A DNA stretch of 64,000 bases. It comes from Herpetosiphon gulosus. Lineage in GTDB: Bacteria > Chloroflexota > Chloroflexia > Chloroflexales > Herpetosiphonaceae. This document shows positions 33,205 through 41,212 of the stretch, piece after piece; position 1 is the stretch's first letter, and each line of letters opens with the position of its first letter. The notes beneath the pieces were generated by a model. That model was given only the letters and a program-made list of their open reading frames with translations, had not been told where the DNA came from and did not search any database. The translations under genes were made by a program, and so were the position numbers. Location of the stretch: positions 124,001 through 188,000 of the forward strand of contig NZ_BAABRU010000007.1 in NCBI RefSeq assembly GCF_039545135.1, written 5' to 3'.

Positions 33205-33645
33205 ATGAAGCGAAGCCATTTCTATGCTTGGTTGGGGCTGCTGTATACATTGGCCGTATTTGGCCTCGCATGGCATAATTGGACAGGTAGCTCAACCCAA
33301 CCTAGCCTTCAATTACAAATCGGAGCCACGATCAGTGCAGCCTTCCAGCAAGGGGGGCGGGCTGCTTTGATTAATATCGTCGGCAATCTGGCGGCATTTG
33401 CCCCTAGCGGCTGGCTTTTAGCCTTATGGCGGCCCAAAATGCGGCTTTGGCAGATTGGCATAATCGGCCTTGGGTTAAGCTGCAGCGTTGAGTTTGGCCA
33501 ATATTGGCTGGGCTATCGGGTTGTTGATATTGATGATGTTGTGTTGAATAGCTTGGGGTTCGGCCTCGCTGGCAGCGTTGCTCGCGCAAGCCAACGCTTG
33601 ATTCAACGGTGTACGAGGGAAGTCGATCGTGGCGATTCCAGCTAA
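33205..33645 (+). CDS. VanZ-like family membrane protein
   Basis: The 146-residue protein has four hydrophobic segments and the VanZ-like signature NIVGNLAAFAPSGWLLALW..CSVEFGQYWLGYRVVDIDDVVLNSLGFGLAG (about 55-125). VanZ confers low-level teicoplanin resistance in enterococci; most chromosomal homologues have no assigned role. ATG 33205 is preferred over an in-frame TTG at 33193 that falls on the terminator. It lies only 8 bases past that terminator. The 3' end overlaps the next gene. Confidence 0.85.
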   Translation: MKRSHFYAWLGLLYTLAVFGLAWHNWTGSSTQPSLQLQIGATISAAFQQGGRAALINIVGNLAAFAPSGWLLALWRPKMRLWQIGIIGLGLSCSVEFGQYWLGYRVVDIDDVVLNSLGFGLAGSVARASQRLIQRCTREVDRGDSS

Positions 33646-34105
33646 TCATGAGCTTTGGCTCAGCGCTTATTGTTTTCAAAGTAATAATCATCAAGTAATT
33701 GCCGCCGCCGTGCGGACGATCACCCAATGCCATGATCAAGCGCCAACTTCGGTGCAATGGCAAGCAACCCAGCCCTTTGCTGAACAGCTTGAGCAAGGCA
33801 TGCCAACCTCATATCATATCGCACCTGCAGAACAAGGCTGGGTGCTGGTTTATCCCAATCGCTATGCCAACTTAGCCTTTGCCTCATCACTCTCACGTCA
33901 ATCTCGCAAATTAACGATCGCCTATTTTCCTGAGCGCCGCGAAGCCTGGGAGCGTGGTCACCCTGCCGATCTGCCAAGTTTGCCCGATTTCGGCTTGCTT
34001 GATTGCCGTTATTTTAGCCAACTGATTCAGCCACCAGTTGCCGATTGGTCGCAATGGATACACCTGTGGCATCCACGTTGGATTGCCCCTAGCCAAGGAG
34101 CTTAA
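33629..34105 (+). CDS. Hypothetical protein
   Basis: The 158-residue soluble protein starts at GTG 33629, with GAGGGAAG 6-13 bases upstream; it overlaps the VanZ-like gene by 17 bases. It is rich in aromatic residues (ELWLSAYCFQ, GWVLVYPNRYANLAF, WSQWIHLWHPRW) with no signal peptide or membrane helix. Position directly before and close to the rhodanese gene suggests co-transcription. I do not recognise the family. Confidence 0.7.
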   Translation: MAIPANHELWLSAYCFQSNNHQVIAAAVRTITQCHDQAPTSVQWQATQPFAEQLEQGMPTSYHIAPAEQGWVLVYPNRYANLAFASSLSRQSRKLTIAYFPERREAWERGHPADLPSLPDFGLLDCRYFSQLIQPPVADWSQWIHLWHPRWIAPSQGA

Positions 34106-34106
34106 G

Positions 34107-34430
34107 ATGTATAACAACCAAAGTGCCGAAGACATTGCCGCCCGCATTGCCGCTGGGGAAGATTTGTATCTGCTCGATGTGCGCGAACCCAACGAATGGG
34201 AGATTGCCAGTATTGCAGGCAGCGAACGCAAAGCGATGAGCCAGATTAACGATTGGTGGGGTGATTTGCCCAAAGATCGTGAGATTGTGGTCTTTTGCCA
34301 CCATGGCGGTCGCTCAGCTCAAGTGTGTCAGGCGCTTGCTACCCAAGCAGGGTTGACCCAACTAACCAACATGACTGGAGGGATTGATCGCTGGTCGGTA
34401 GCGGTCGATTCCAGCATCAAGCGCTACTAA
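34107..34430 (+). CDS. Single-domain rhodanese-like sulfurtransferase
   Basis: In this 107-residue protein AAGGAG precedes ATG 34107 by 6 bases, so the longer frame from 34038 is not used. The fold markers are LYLLDVREPNEWEIASIAGS and the active-site loop VVFCHHGGRSAQV, with C64 the persulfide cysteine. Single-domain rhodaneses move sulfane sulfur or detoxify thiol oxidants. The proximity to an Fe-S carrier may be relevant but is separated by two genes. Confidence 0.93.
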   Translation: MYNNQSAEDIAARIAAGEDLYLLDVREPNEWEIASIAGSERKAMSQINDWWGDLPKDREIVVFCHHGGRSAQVCQALATQAGLTQLTNMTGGIDRWSVAVDSSIKRY

Positions 34431-34442
34431 AATCTGGCGGTG

Positions 34443-34817
34443 ATGATGGACATGCCAATCCAGCAAACCAGCGAATTTATCCAAGGCTGCGAGTTATTCA
34501 ACGCTGGCCACTATTGGCATGCCCACGAAGCTTGGGAAGTGCAATGGCTGCAACGTAACGGCAATGAACGCAATTTGCTCCAAGGCCTAATTCAAACGGC
34601 TGCGGCGTTGGTTCATTGGTCGCGGGGCAACCCCAAAGGTTTGTTGCTCAATTGGCGTAAAGCCACCCCCAAGCTCCAAGCCGCCCAAGCCTGGGCCGAT
34701 TTTCTCGATCTTCAGCATGTGATTGTTACCATGCAGGCACTGGTTGATGATCAGGGTAAGCATCCGCCGCAATTGCGTTTCGTTTCAGCTTCCGATCCAC
34801 TTTGCAATCAACATTGA
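34443..34817 (+). CDS. DUF309 family protein
   Basis: This helical protein of about 124 residues has the DUF309 signature FIQGCELFNAGHYWHAHEAWEVQWLQ..ERNLLQGLIQTAAALVHWSRGNPKGLLLNWRKA. Conserved His and Glu residues in HYWHAHEAWE suggest a metal site; no activity is established. The start is uncertain among GTG 34440 and ATGs at 34443, 34446 and 34452, and none has a clear ribosome binding site. It follows the rhodanese gene by 12 bases. Confidence 0.88.
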   Translation: MMDMPIQQTSEFIQGCELFNAGHYWHAHEAWEVQWLQRNGNERNLLQGLIQTAAALVHWSRGNPKGLLLNWRKATPKLQAAQAWADFLDLQHVIVTMQALVDDQGKHPPQLRFVSASDPLCNQH

Positions 34818-34827
34818 GGGTATCGTC

Positions 34828-35814
34828 ATGTCGGAGATCATTTTAGTTGTTGATGATGAGGCTCGTAGTATTGATACCTTGCGACGGGTGCTTGAACGTG
34901 AGCGCTATACCGTGCGCATCGCTCGTGATGGTGTCGAGGCGCTAGCTGACATTCAAGCATGTATGCCTGATTTGGTCTTGCTCGATGTAACCATGCCCGT
35001 TATGAATGGGTTTGAGGTCTGTCGGCGGTTGCGCGACCGCGAGGAAACCCAGTTGTTGCCAGTTGCCATGCTCACCGGCCTCAACGATGATGAATCGCGG
35101 ATTTTGGGCTTGGAGATGGGCGCTGATGATTTTATCAACAAGCCATTTGAGCGCACTGTGCTCTTGGCCCGCATTCGCTCGCTACTACGGGTGCGCCGCC
35201 TCACCGAGGAACTCGAAAGCACTGAGCGCGTAATTTTCACCCTCGCTACGACGGTCGAATCGCGTGATCCCTACACTGAAGGCCACTTGCGCCGCCTAGC
35301 TTCGTATAGTTATGCCTTAGCCACAGCCTGTGGCTGCGATGCCAAAGAGTCGCGTTTGATTCGCTATGGTGGTTTGTTGCATGATATTGGCAAAATTGCC
35401 ATTCGCGAAACTGTGCTGCAAAAAGAGGGCAAACTCACCAGCGAAGAATACGACGAGATGAAAAAGCATCCGCAAATTGGGGCCAATATTGTCGCGCCAA
35501 TGCGCTTTTCGGTGTCGGTTGGGCCAATGGTTTTACACCATCATGAACGTTGGGATGGTAAAGGCTACCCGCATGGAATCGCTGGTGATACAATTCCGCT
35601 AGGGGCGCGGATCATCGCGGTGGTTGATAGCTTCGATGCGATGACCACCGATCGGCCTTATCGTAAAGGCATGAGCCGCGCCGAAGCAGTCCAAGTGCTT
35701 CAATCGGGGCGTAACACCCAATGGCAAGCCGAATTGGTCGATCTCTTCGTCGAATTGATCGAACATGGCCATGTGGCTTCGGATGATCTTAGTTGGGTGC
35801 TACGCAACGCCTAA
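34828..35814 (+). CDS. Response regulator with HD-GYP c-di-GMP phosphodiesterase domain
   Basis: The 328-residue protein has a receiver domain (1-120) with D9-D10, the phospho-acceptor D53 and K105 (NKPFE). A short linker leads to an HD-GYP domain with HD at 185-186 and HHERWDGKGYP at 238-248. All hallmark residues of active c-di-GMP hydrolases are present (HDIGKIAI, the GYP motif, DxFDAMTTDRPYRKG). ATG 34828 follows GAGGG; the longer frame reads back through the DUF309 gene. No cognate kinase is adjacent. It probably lowers c-di-GMP on a phosphorylation signal. Confidence 0.95.
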   Translation: MSEIILVVDDEARSIDTLRRVLERERYTVRIARDGVEALADIQACMPDLVLLDVTMPVMNGFEVCRRLRDREETQLLPVAMLTGLNDDESRILGLEMGADDFINKPFERTVLLARIRSLLRVRRLTEELESTERVIFTLATTVESRDPYTEGHLRRLASYSYALATACGCDAKESRLIRYGGLLHDIGKIAIRETVLQKEGKLTSEEYDEMKKHPQIGANIVAPMRFSVSVGPMVLHHHERWDGKGYPHGIAGDTIPLGARIIAVVDSFDAMTTDRPYRKGMSRAEAVQVLQSGRNTQWQAELVDLFVELIEHGHVASDDLSWVLRNA

Positions 35815-35853
35815 GCTCTATTCGCCTTAAACGGGCGTTTCAGTGAGGTAGCT

Positions 35854-36678
35854 ATGCATCCTGATTTGCTTCCATGGCTGCGTTGTCCGATTTCGCAAAC
35901 CAGCCTTAGCCTGCACGATGCCCGTTGGCGCGATGGCATGATTTGGTCAGGCCGGTTGGTCAGCGCCGTCGGCCAAAGCTGGCCCATTCGCGATGGCATT
36001 GTCGATCTGTTGCCACGTTCAGCGGCTTGGAACGGCGCACAGGTTGTCAATCGGCTGCCATTAGCGGCTTGGGGCTACGAACGGCTCTGGCGTTGGCAAG
36101 CCTTGAGCACGCTCAGCGGGCGCAGTTTTCCGGTCGATGAAGAATTAGCCCTGCTGATGGCCCAATTAGCACCACAACGCGGTGGTGTCTACCTCGATTT
36201 GGCTTGCTCGAATGGCTTGTATGCACGAGCAATCGCCGCTGCTCTCCCCGCCGATAGCTATTGTATTGCCCTTGATCATTCGTTGCCAATGTTGCGCGAA
36301 GCCCAACGCCGCAGCCGCGCTAAACGCCTCAAAATTAGCTATATCCGTGGTTTGGCCGAAGATTTGCCATTTGCCGACCAATGTTTGGCGGGCGTGGCGT
36401 GTGGCGGTTCGATCAACGAGTTTGTCCGGCCAGATCGGGCAATTTCTGAGGTACGCCGCTGTTTGCTAGCCGCAGGCCGCAGTTTTTGGATGCAAGCCCA
36501 GCAAGCTGCCTCACGTTCAGGTCGCTTATTGCAAACATTTTTGTTAAGCGGCGGAATCCAATTTCTGGCTGGCGATCAGTTTGTCGAAAGTTTACGTGCC
36601 GCTGGCTTGTATGTCGCCTATGAGCAGCGCGATGGCGCAGTCCAAATTGTGGCAACTCGTGGCCGGATTATTGCTTAG
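35854..36678 (+). CDS. SAM-dependent methyltransferase with degenerate Trm112-like N-terminus
   Basis: In the 274-residue protein the first 55 residues resemble Trm112/YcaR (LLPWLRCPISQTSLSL..GQSWPIRDGIVDLLPR). The second Cys of the usual CPxC is Ser, so zinc binding is unlikely. The class I methyltransferase core follows: YLDLACSNGLYARAIAAALP (motif I), CIALDHSLPMLREAQRR and RGLAEDLPFADQCLAGVACGGSINEF. Proteins of this layout include UbiE/MenG-like and RlmA-like enzymes; the substrate is unknown. Confidence 0.88.
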   Translation: MHPDLLPWLRCPISQTSLSLHDARWRDGMIWSGRLVSAVGQSWPIRDGIVDLLPRSAAWNGAQVVNRLPLAAWGYERLWRWQALSTLSGRSFPVDEELALLMAQLAPQRGGVYLDLACSNGLYARAIAAALPADSYCIALDHSLPMLREAQRRSRAKRLKISYIRGLAEDLPFADQCLAGVACGGSINEFVRPDRAISEVRRCLLAAGRSFWMQAQQAASRSGRLLQTFLLSGGIQFLAGDQFVESLRAAGLYVAYEQRDGAVQIVATRGRIIA

Positions 36679-36729
36679 CTATTGCGGATTTTGCCCGTAG
36701 CGTGGCGCTCTGATTGCAGGATACAATTA

Positions 36730-37263
36730 ATGGCACAAGCACAATTACTCTATATCGGAACTGAACAAGGTGTGGTGTTGTTGAGCAATCCAGGTCGAAT
36801 TGATCGCTGGATTTCGGTTGGTATCGAATTAGCCGATCAGGCAATTGCAGCGGTTAGTTGCCAAGCCGATGCCCCGATGCAAGCCACAGTATGGAGCAGC
36901 AACCAAGCTTGGCAAACCAAAGATGGTGGTCAATCGTGGCAAGCACTTGAGCCTGCGCCAAGCCTGATCACACCAAGTCAAAGCATAGAACTTTCAGGCC
37001 AACCACCAGCCACAATTCGCATCGCCAATGATCCCAACCAACTCGAACGCAGTAGCGATGGCGAAAGCTGGCAAAGTTTGGCGCTTGGGCAGCTTGGGGA
37101 ATGGAGCTGTTTGATCAGCGTTGCCTACCAAATTGATAGTATTTATGCAGCAACCAAGGCTGGTCAGGTGTGGGTTTCCAGCGATCGGGGCCGCACATGG
37201 GCACTGTTGAAACAACAACTTACGCCGATCACATCCTTGGCAATTGGTCGGGTTATCTCTTAG
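36730..37263 (+). CDS. BNR/Asp-box repeat beta-propeller-like protein
   Basis: The 177-residue protein from ATG 36730 (AGGA 8-11 bases upstream) has no signal peptide. Three Asp-box-like motifs are visible: TKDGGQSW, SSDGESW and SSDRGRTW, each before a short strand. Four or more beta-strand repeats begin with LYIGTEQGVVLLSNPG. Asp-box proteins are usually sialidase/Vps10-like propellers; this one is too short for a full propeller, so it may be a partial or oligomeric one. It is encoded just before the CarH-like regulator; a link is not evident. Confidence 0.75.
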   Translation: MAQAQLLYIGTEQGVVLLSNPGRIDRWISVGIELADQAIAAVSCQADAPMQATVWSSNQAWQTKDGGQSWQALEPAPSLITPSQSIELSGQPPATIRIANDPNQLERSSDGESWQSLALGQLGEWSCLISVAYQIDSIYAATKAGQVWVSSDRGRTWALLKQQLTPITSLAIGRVIS

Positions 37264-37285
37264 CAGCAATATTTTGGTGGAGCAC

Positions 37286-38203
37286 ATGAGCAAAATAACC
37301 GACCGATTCACTCATTTTAGCCAAGAGCCGCTATACAACACCAAGGCTGTGGTGCAACGAACAGGCGTTGCCGCCGATACGCTGCGAGCTTGGGAGCGAC
37401 GCTATGGTGTGCCGTTTCCTGAGCGCACCGAAGGCCGCCAACGCGCCTATTCTGATCGCGATATTGCGATTATCGATTGGTTGCGCCAACAAACTGAATC
37501 GGGATTAACCATCAGCCAAGCCGTGGCCTTGCTGCAAACCGATAGCATCATCGAACAACCAACTTATGATCTAGCGCCATTGGCCGAATTAAGCAACGAC
37601 TGTGTTCAAGCCTTGCTCAGCTTCGATGTGCTCAAAGCCGAAGATATTTTGAACCAAGCCTTTAGTATTTATCCGGTTGAAACGGTTTGTATTGAAGTCA
37701 TCGAACGGGTGATGGTGGCGATTGGCGATGGTTGGCATGCTGGCAAAATCTCAATCTCGCAGGAGCATGCAGCTACAGCATTTATGTCGTTGAAACTGAG
37801 CAATCTGATTCATCAAGCCCGTACTCGCTCCAACCGAGGGGTGATTGTTGTGGCAACCGTACCTGGCGAGCAGCATGAGCTTGGGGTGATGATGGTGGCC
37901 TTGTTTTTGATGCGACGCGGCTGGCGGGTGGTGTATCTTGGCAGCAATTTGCCCGCTTCAGAATTACTGCATACGGTGCAACGGCTCAACCCGAAATTGG
38001 TGGCGCTCAGTGCCACCACCAAAGACAATTATAGCCAAGCAGTGCATTTGCTCCAAGAACTCCACAACGTGCCAAAACCGCCAATTATTGGCTATGGCGG
38101 GGCAGCGTTAAGTGGCACAACCCAGCAAACTGTGTTGCCAGGGATCTTTTTGGGCTATAACGCCGGCCAAGCCTGCGACAAAATCGAGGAATTACTGGCC
38201 TAA
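37286..38203 (+). CDS. CarH-like MerR-family, cobalamin-binding photoreceptor/repressor
   Basis: The 305-residue protein starts with a MerR-type winged helix (YNTKAVVQRTGVAADTLRAWERRYGVPFPERTEGRQRAYSDRDI). A helical cap and a B12-binding Rossmann domain follow. The cap holds W150-x9-E160-H161, the W-x9-EH pattern that marks adenosylcobalamin light sensors CarH/LitR. E195-x-H197-x-x-G200 provides the lower cobalt ligand. Known CarH represses carotenoid genes in the dark and releases DNA when light cleaves the Co-C bond. crtB lies 86 bases downstream behind a promoter with an inverted repeat. ATG 37286 follows GGTGGAG. Confidence 0.9.
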   Translation: MSKITDRFTHFSQEPLYNTKAVVQRTGVAADTLRAWERRYGVPFPERTEGRQRAYSDRDIAIIDWLRQQTESGLTISQAVALLQTDSIIEQPTYDLAPLAELSNDCVQALLSFDVLKAEDILNQAFSIYPVETVCIEVIERVMVAIGDGWHAGKISISQEHAATAFMSLKLSNLIHQARTRSNRGVIVVATVPGEQHELGVMMVALFLMRRGWRVVYLGSNLPASELLHTVQRLNPKLVALSATTKDNYSQAVHLLQELHNVPKPPIIGYGGAALSGTTQQTVLPGIFLGYNAGQACDKIEELLA

Positions 38204-38227
38204 TTCTTGCGCCGACTCATCCAAAAC

Positions 38228-38264
38228 CAACATGTTTGCGTAGCACCAAAAGCAAACCTATGGT
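38228..38264 (+). promoter_or_regulatory. crtB promoter with inverted repeat, candidate CarH operator
   Basis: TTGCGT (38236-38241) and TATGGT (38259-38264) are 17 bases apart. GTTTGC (38235-38240) and GCAAAC (38252-38257) form a dyad with an 11-base spacer over the -35 and spacer. A palindrome AACATGTT (38228-38235) adjoins it. MerR-family repressors bind dyads in this position. Confidence 0.5.
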
Positions 38265-38289
38265 GAGTCTGTAGCAGGAAGGATGCGCT

Positions 38290-39264
38290 ATGTCTTGGCC
38301 TTCGCTCGATCCTCAAATGTGTGCTGGGTTGACCTTACCAGCTCAATTTATTCCAACGGTTGCCGAGTGCGTGTCACATCAGCCCAGCAACCAATGGCTT
38401 AATCATGCTTATGCCCATTGTACCGAACTAACTAACGTTCACTCAAAGAGCTTCTATTTTAGTACTCAATTGTTGCCTGCTCGTAAGCGTGATGCAATTC
38501 GGGTGTTGTATGCCTTCTGTCGAACGAGCGACGACTTGGTAGACATGCACCCTGAAACAGCCCCAGAACGTTTGCAACAATGGCTCAAAACTTTGCGTTC
38601 CACCCCACGTCACGACGACCCCGTGCCATTGGCTTGGCATCATGTGCGCAACCATTTTCGAATTTCTAGCAAACTTGAATCCGAATTGTTGGCGGGAGTC
38701 GAGATGGATCTCTCGATCAATCGCTATGCAACCTTTGCCGATTTATGGCTCTATTGCTATCGTGTGGCTTCAGTAGTAGGTTTGCTCAGCATGCAAGTGA
38801 TTGGTTATGCAGCAGGAGCCGTGCCTTACGCGATCAAATTAGGTGTGGCCTTGCAATTAACCAACATTCTGCGCGATATTGGCGAAGATGCGCGGCGTAA
38901 CCGAATTTACTTACCACAAGAGGATTTAGAACGCTTTGGGGTGCGCGAACAAGATATTTTGAATGGGGTGCGCAGCCCACAGATGCAGCAATTATTACAA
39001 TTTGAAATGCAGCGGGCGCATCAACTCTACGATGAAAGTTGGCAGGGCATCGGTTTATTGCACCCCGATTCACGCTTCGCCGTCGCAACTGCTGCAACCG
39101 TCTATCGCGGCATTCTTGATCAGATTGTGCGTAATGACTATGATGTATTTAACCGACGCGCCAGCCTCTCGTTAGGGGCAAAATTGGCCTATTTACCCAA
39201 CATTCTCTGGCGCTTGCGCAAGCTCAACCGTGAGTTTCCGCTTGATCAATGGGGGCAAGTATGA
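38290..39264 (+). CDS. crtB: Phytoene/squalene synthase family enzyme (phytoene synthase)
   Basis: The 324-residue prenyl-condensing enzyme joins two geranylgeranyl diphosphates to phytoene in carotenoid synthesis. SFYFSTQLLPARKRDAIRVLYAFCRTSDDLVD carries the first Asp-rich motif. YCYRVASVVGLLSMQVIGY and LGVALQLTNILRDIGEDARRNRIYLPQEDLERFGV carry the second (DIGED). A squalene or dehydrosqualene synthase cannot be fully excluded, but the adjacent CarH-like regulator favours carotenoids. GGAAGGA precedes the ATG. The stop overlaps the next gene (ATGA). Confidence 0.94.
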   Translation: MSWPSLDPQMCAGLTLPAQFIPTVAECVSHQPSNQWLNHAYAHCTELTNVHSKSFYFSTQLLPARKRDAIRVLYAFCRTSDDLVDMHPETAPERLQQWLKTLRSTPRHDDPVPLAWHHVRNHFRISSKLESELLAGVEMDLSINRYATFADLWLYCYRVASVVGLLSMQVIGYAAGAVPYAIKLGVALQLTNILRDIGEDARRNRIYLPQEDLERFGVREQDILNGVRSPQMQQLLQFEMQRAHQLYDESWQGIGLLHPDSRFAVATAATVYRGILDQIVRNDYDVFNRRASLSLGAKLAYLPNILWRLRKLNREFPLDQWGQV

Positions 39265-40187
39265 TTTTAGTAACTGGTGGCACAGGCTATGTTGGTTCAC
39301 GTTTGATTGAAAAATTACGCCAACGCCCTGAGCCAGTGCGAGTTTTAGTTCGCACCCCAGAAAAAGCTCAAAAGCTGGTTGCTGGCAATGTTTCAATTGT
39401 CAAAGGCGATGTGACCGATCCTGAGTCGTTGATCGCAGCAATGAAAGGGGTCAGCACGGTTATTCATTTGGTGGCGATTATTCGCGAACGTTCGGGCGGA
39501 ATCAGCTTCGAACGCATGAATTATCAGGCCACGGTTAATGTGGTCGATGCTGCCAAAGCCGCTGGAGTCAAGCGCTTTTTGCATATGAGTGCGCTTGGCG
39601 TGGTCAATGACCCCAATTTGCCCTATATGGATACCAAATTTCGGGCCCAAAAATATGTTGAGGCCAGTGGCTTAGAATGGACAGTCTTTCAGCCTTCGGT
39701 GATTTTTGGCGAAGGCGATGAATTTATCAATACCTTGGCCGATTTGGTGCGCCGCCCGTTGATGATTGCCCCAGCGCCGTTTGTACCTGTGGTTGGCGAT
39801 GGCAAAACCAAATTTCAGCCAGTTTGGCGCGACGATGTGATCGATGCCTTTATCAAAGCCTTGGATGATCGCAGCACGATCGGCCAAATTTATCAATTGG
39901 GTGGGCCAGAAGCGCTGACCTACGAGCAAATGCTTGATCTGATTATGCAAAAATTGGGCAAAAAACGCAGCAAAATCTATGTACCAGTACCATTAATGAA
40001 ACCAGCAGTTTTTATGATGGATAAACTGTTGCCCAAGCCACCAGTCACGCCTGCCCAATTGACCATGCTCAGCCTCGACAATAGTGCGCCCCAATCGGCT
40101 ACCGAGCAACTGATTGGGCATAGGCCGTTGGCATTAGGCGATGGCATCGACTATATCAAAAAGCGCAACACTGCTCGTCACAGTTGA
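39261..40187 (+). CDS. NAD(P)-binding epimerase-like protein (atypical SDR, NDUFA9-like)
   Basis: The 308-residue protein starts MILVTGGTGYVGSRLIEKLRQ, the TGxxGxxG NAD(P) loop, and continues with VKGDVTDPESLIAAMKGVSTVIHLVAI. The canonical SDR Tyr-x3-Lys is replaced by sequence like YMDTKFRAQKYVEASGLEWTVFQPSVIFGEGD, as in the NDUFA9/isoflavone-reductase-like group. In phototrophs such proteins help quinone or pigment chemistry. Coupling to crtB by an ATGA overlap suggests a carotenoid-related step or membrane quinone role, which is inference. Confidence 0.9.
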   Translation: MILVTGGTGYVGSRLIEKLRQRPEPVRVLVRTPEKAQKLVAGNVSIVKGDVTDPESLIAAMKGVSTVIHLVAIIRERSGGISFERMNYQATVNVVDAAKAAGVKRFLHMSALGVVNDPNLPYMDTKFRAQKYVEASGLEWTVFQPSVIFGEGDEFINTLADLVRRPLMIAPAPFVPVVGDGKTKFQPVWRDDVIDAFIKALDDRSTIGQIYQLGGPEALTYEQMLDLIMQKLGKKRSKIYVPVPLMKPAVFMMDKLLPKPPVTPAQLTMLSLDNSAPQSATEQLIGHRPLALGDGIDYIKKRNTARHS

Positions 40188-40228
40188 AATCTAGATGTAA
40201 TGCTTTATTACATTACTCCTTTGAGATT

Positions 40229-40270
40229 CCCTCACTCCTAGCCCTCTCCAACTGCGGCAGGCGAGGGGAA
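40229..40270 (+). repeat. Palindromic CCCTCACCCC element, copy 5 (partial)
   Basis: Only the left end (CCCTCACTCC) and one inner hairpin (CTCTCCAACTGCGGCAGGCGAGGGG) are present, and the right half is missing. It lies 3' of the epimerase-like gene. Confidence 0.65.
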
Positions 40271-40312
40271 CATACTAGAAATGAACCATTCCAACTAATC
40301 CAATTAAACCAA

Positions 40313-40341
40313 CAACGGCGGGTAGCAACTACCCGCCGTTG
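40313..40341. terminator. Bidirectional terminator between convergent genes
   Basis: A 13-bp perfect stem CAACGGCGGGTAG/CTACCCGCCGTTG with a 3-base loop lies between the epimerase-like gene (+) and terC (-). Confidence 0.75.
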
Positions 40342-40358
40342 CATCGTTACACAAGCGA

Positions 40359-41126
40359 TTACTTGGTGCTTTCTTCCACCGCATCTTGCAAATATGAAGG
40401 TTGGCGCAATTCAACAGGCTTTTGAGTAACCTTCTTAACCCGCAAATTGAGCATTTCGACCAATACCGAAAAGCCCATTGCAAAATAAATATAGCCTTTT
40501 GGAATGTGTTGATCGAAGCCTTCGGCCACCAACGACATCCCAATCAAGAGCAAGAAGCTGAGGGCTAACATTTTGACAGTTGGGTGGTGATTGACGAAAT
40601 CGCTAATTTTACCTGCTGAGAGCAACATCACACCTACGGCAATAATCACTGCTGCAATCATAATTTCAATATGATCAACCATGCCCACAGCCGTAATCAC
40701 TGAGTCGAGCGAGAACACAATATCTAAGACTAGAATTTGGGCAATCACCGAATTGAAGGATTTAGCTTTGACATTTTGCTCATGATGTTCAGAGCCTTCC
40801 AAGCGTTCGTGAATTTCAAAGGTTGCCTTGCCCAAGAGGAACAAGCCCCCACTTATCAGAATTAAGTCGCGCCCTGAGATTGCTTGGCCGACAACTGTAA
40901 ATAGCGGGTTAACCAAACCCATTACCCACGAGAGCGAGAACAATAGCCCTATCCGCGTAAATAAGGCTAAAGCTAACCCTACTTGACGAGCTTTGGCTTG
41001 TTGCGCTTGGGGTAGTTTGCCCGATAGGATCGAAATAAAAACAATATTGTCGATCCCTAAGACGATTTCAAGCACAGTCAAGGTTAATAGCGATACCCAA
41101 GTCTGTGGATCTGATAACCATTCCAT
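40359..41126 (-). CDS. TerC-family integral membrane protein
   Basis: The 255-residue protein has seven hydrophobic segments and the TerC signature LEIVLGIDNIVFISILSGKLP (about 17-37), with charged residues inside membrane segments. VLDIVFSLDSVITAVGM is the second half-repeat. TerC proteins are linked to tellurite resistance and, in Bacillus and E. coli (Alx, MeeF/MeeY), to manganese export. ATG 41126 has AAGGAG 11-16 bases upstream. The gene stands alone. Confidence 0.92.
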   Translation of the reverse strand: MEWLSDPQTWVSLLTLTVLEIVLGIDNIVFISILSGKLPQAQQAKARQVGLALALFTRIGLLFSLSWVMGLVNPLFTVVGQAISGRDLILISGGLFLLGKATFEIHERLEGSEHHEQNVKAKSFNSVIAQILVLDIVFSLDSVITAVGMVDHIEIMIAAVIIAVGVMLLSAGKISDFVNHHPTVKMLALSFLLLIGMSLVAEGFDQHIPKGYIYFAMGFSVLVEMLNLRVKKVTQKPVELRQPSYLQDAVEESTK

Positions 41127-41198
41127 ACAGGTGCGCTCCTTCAATTAGCGAAAATGAATTCTTCCAAATTGTATGCAATCATGCGGCAATGTAAAGAG

Positions 41199-41212
41199 TA
41201 TAATTTCTTATA
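41199..41212 (+). promoter_or_regulatory. Perfect -10 box eight bases before a start codon (leaderless candidate)
   Basis: TATAAT (41199-41204) is followed by ATG at 41212. The expected transcription start falls on or next to the A of the ATG, and no ribosome binding site is present. The -35 region (about CAATCA) is poor. Confidence 0.5.

Noticed and set aside
40184-40429. 81-codon frame after the epimerase-like gene
   Set aside because: Overlaps a repeat fragment, a terminator and the antisense end of terC.
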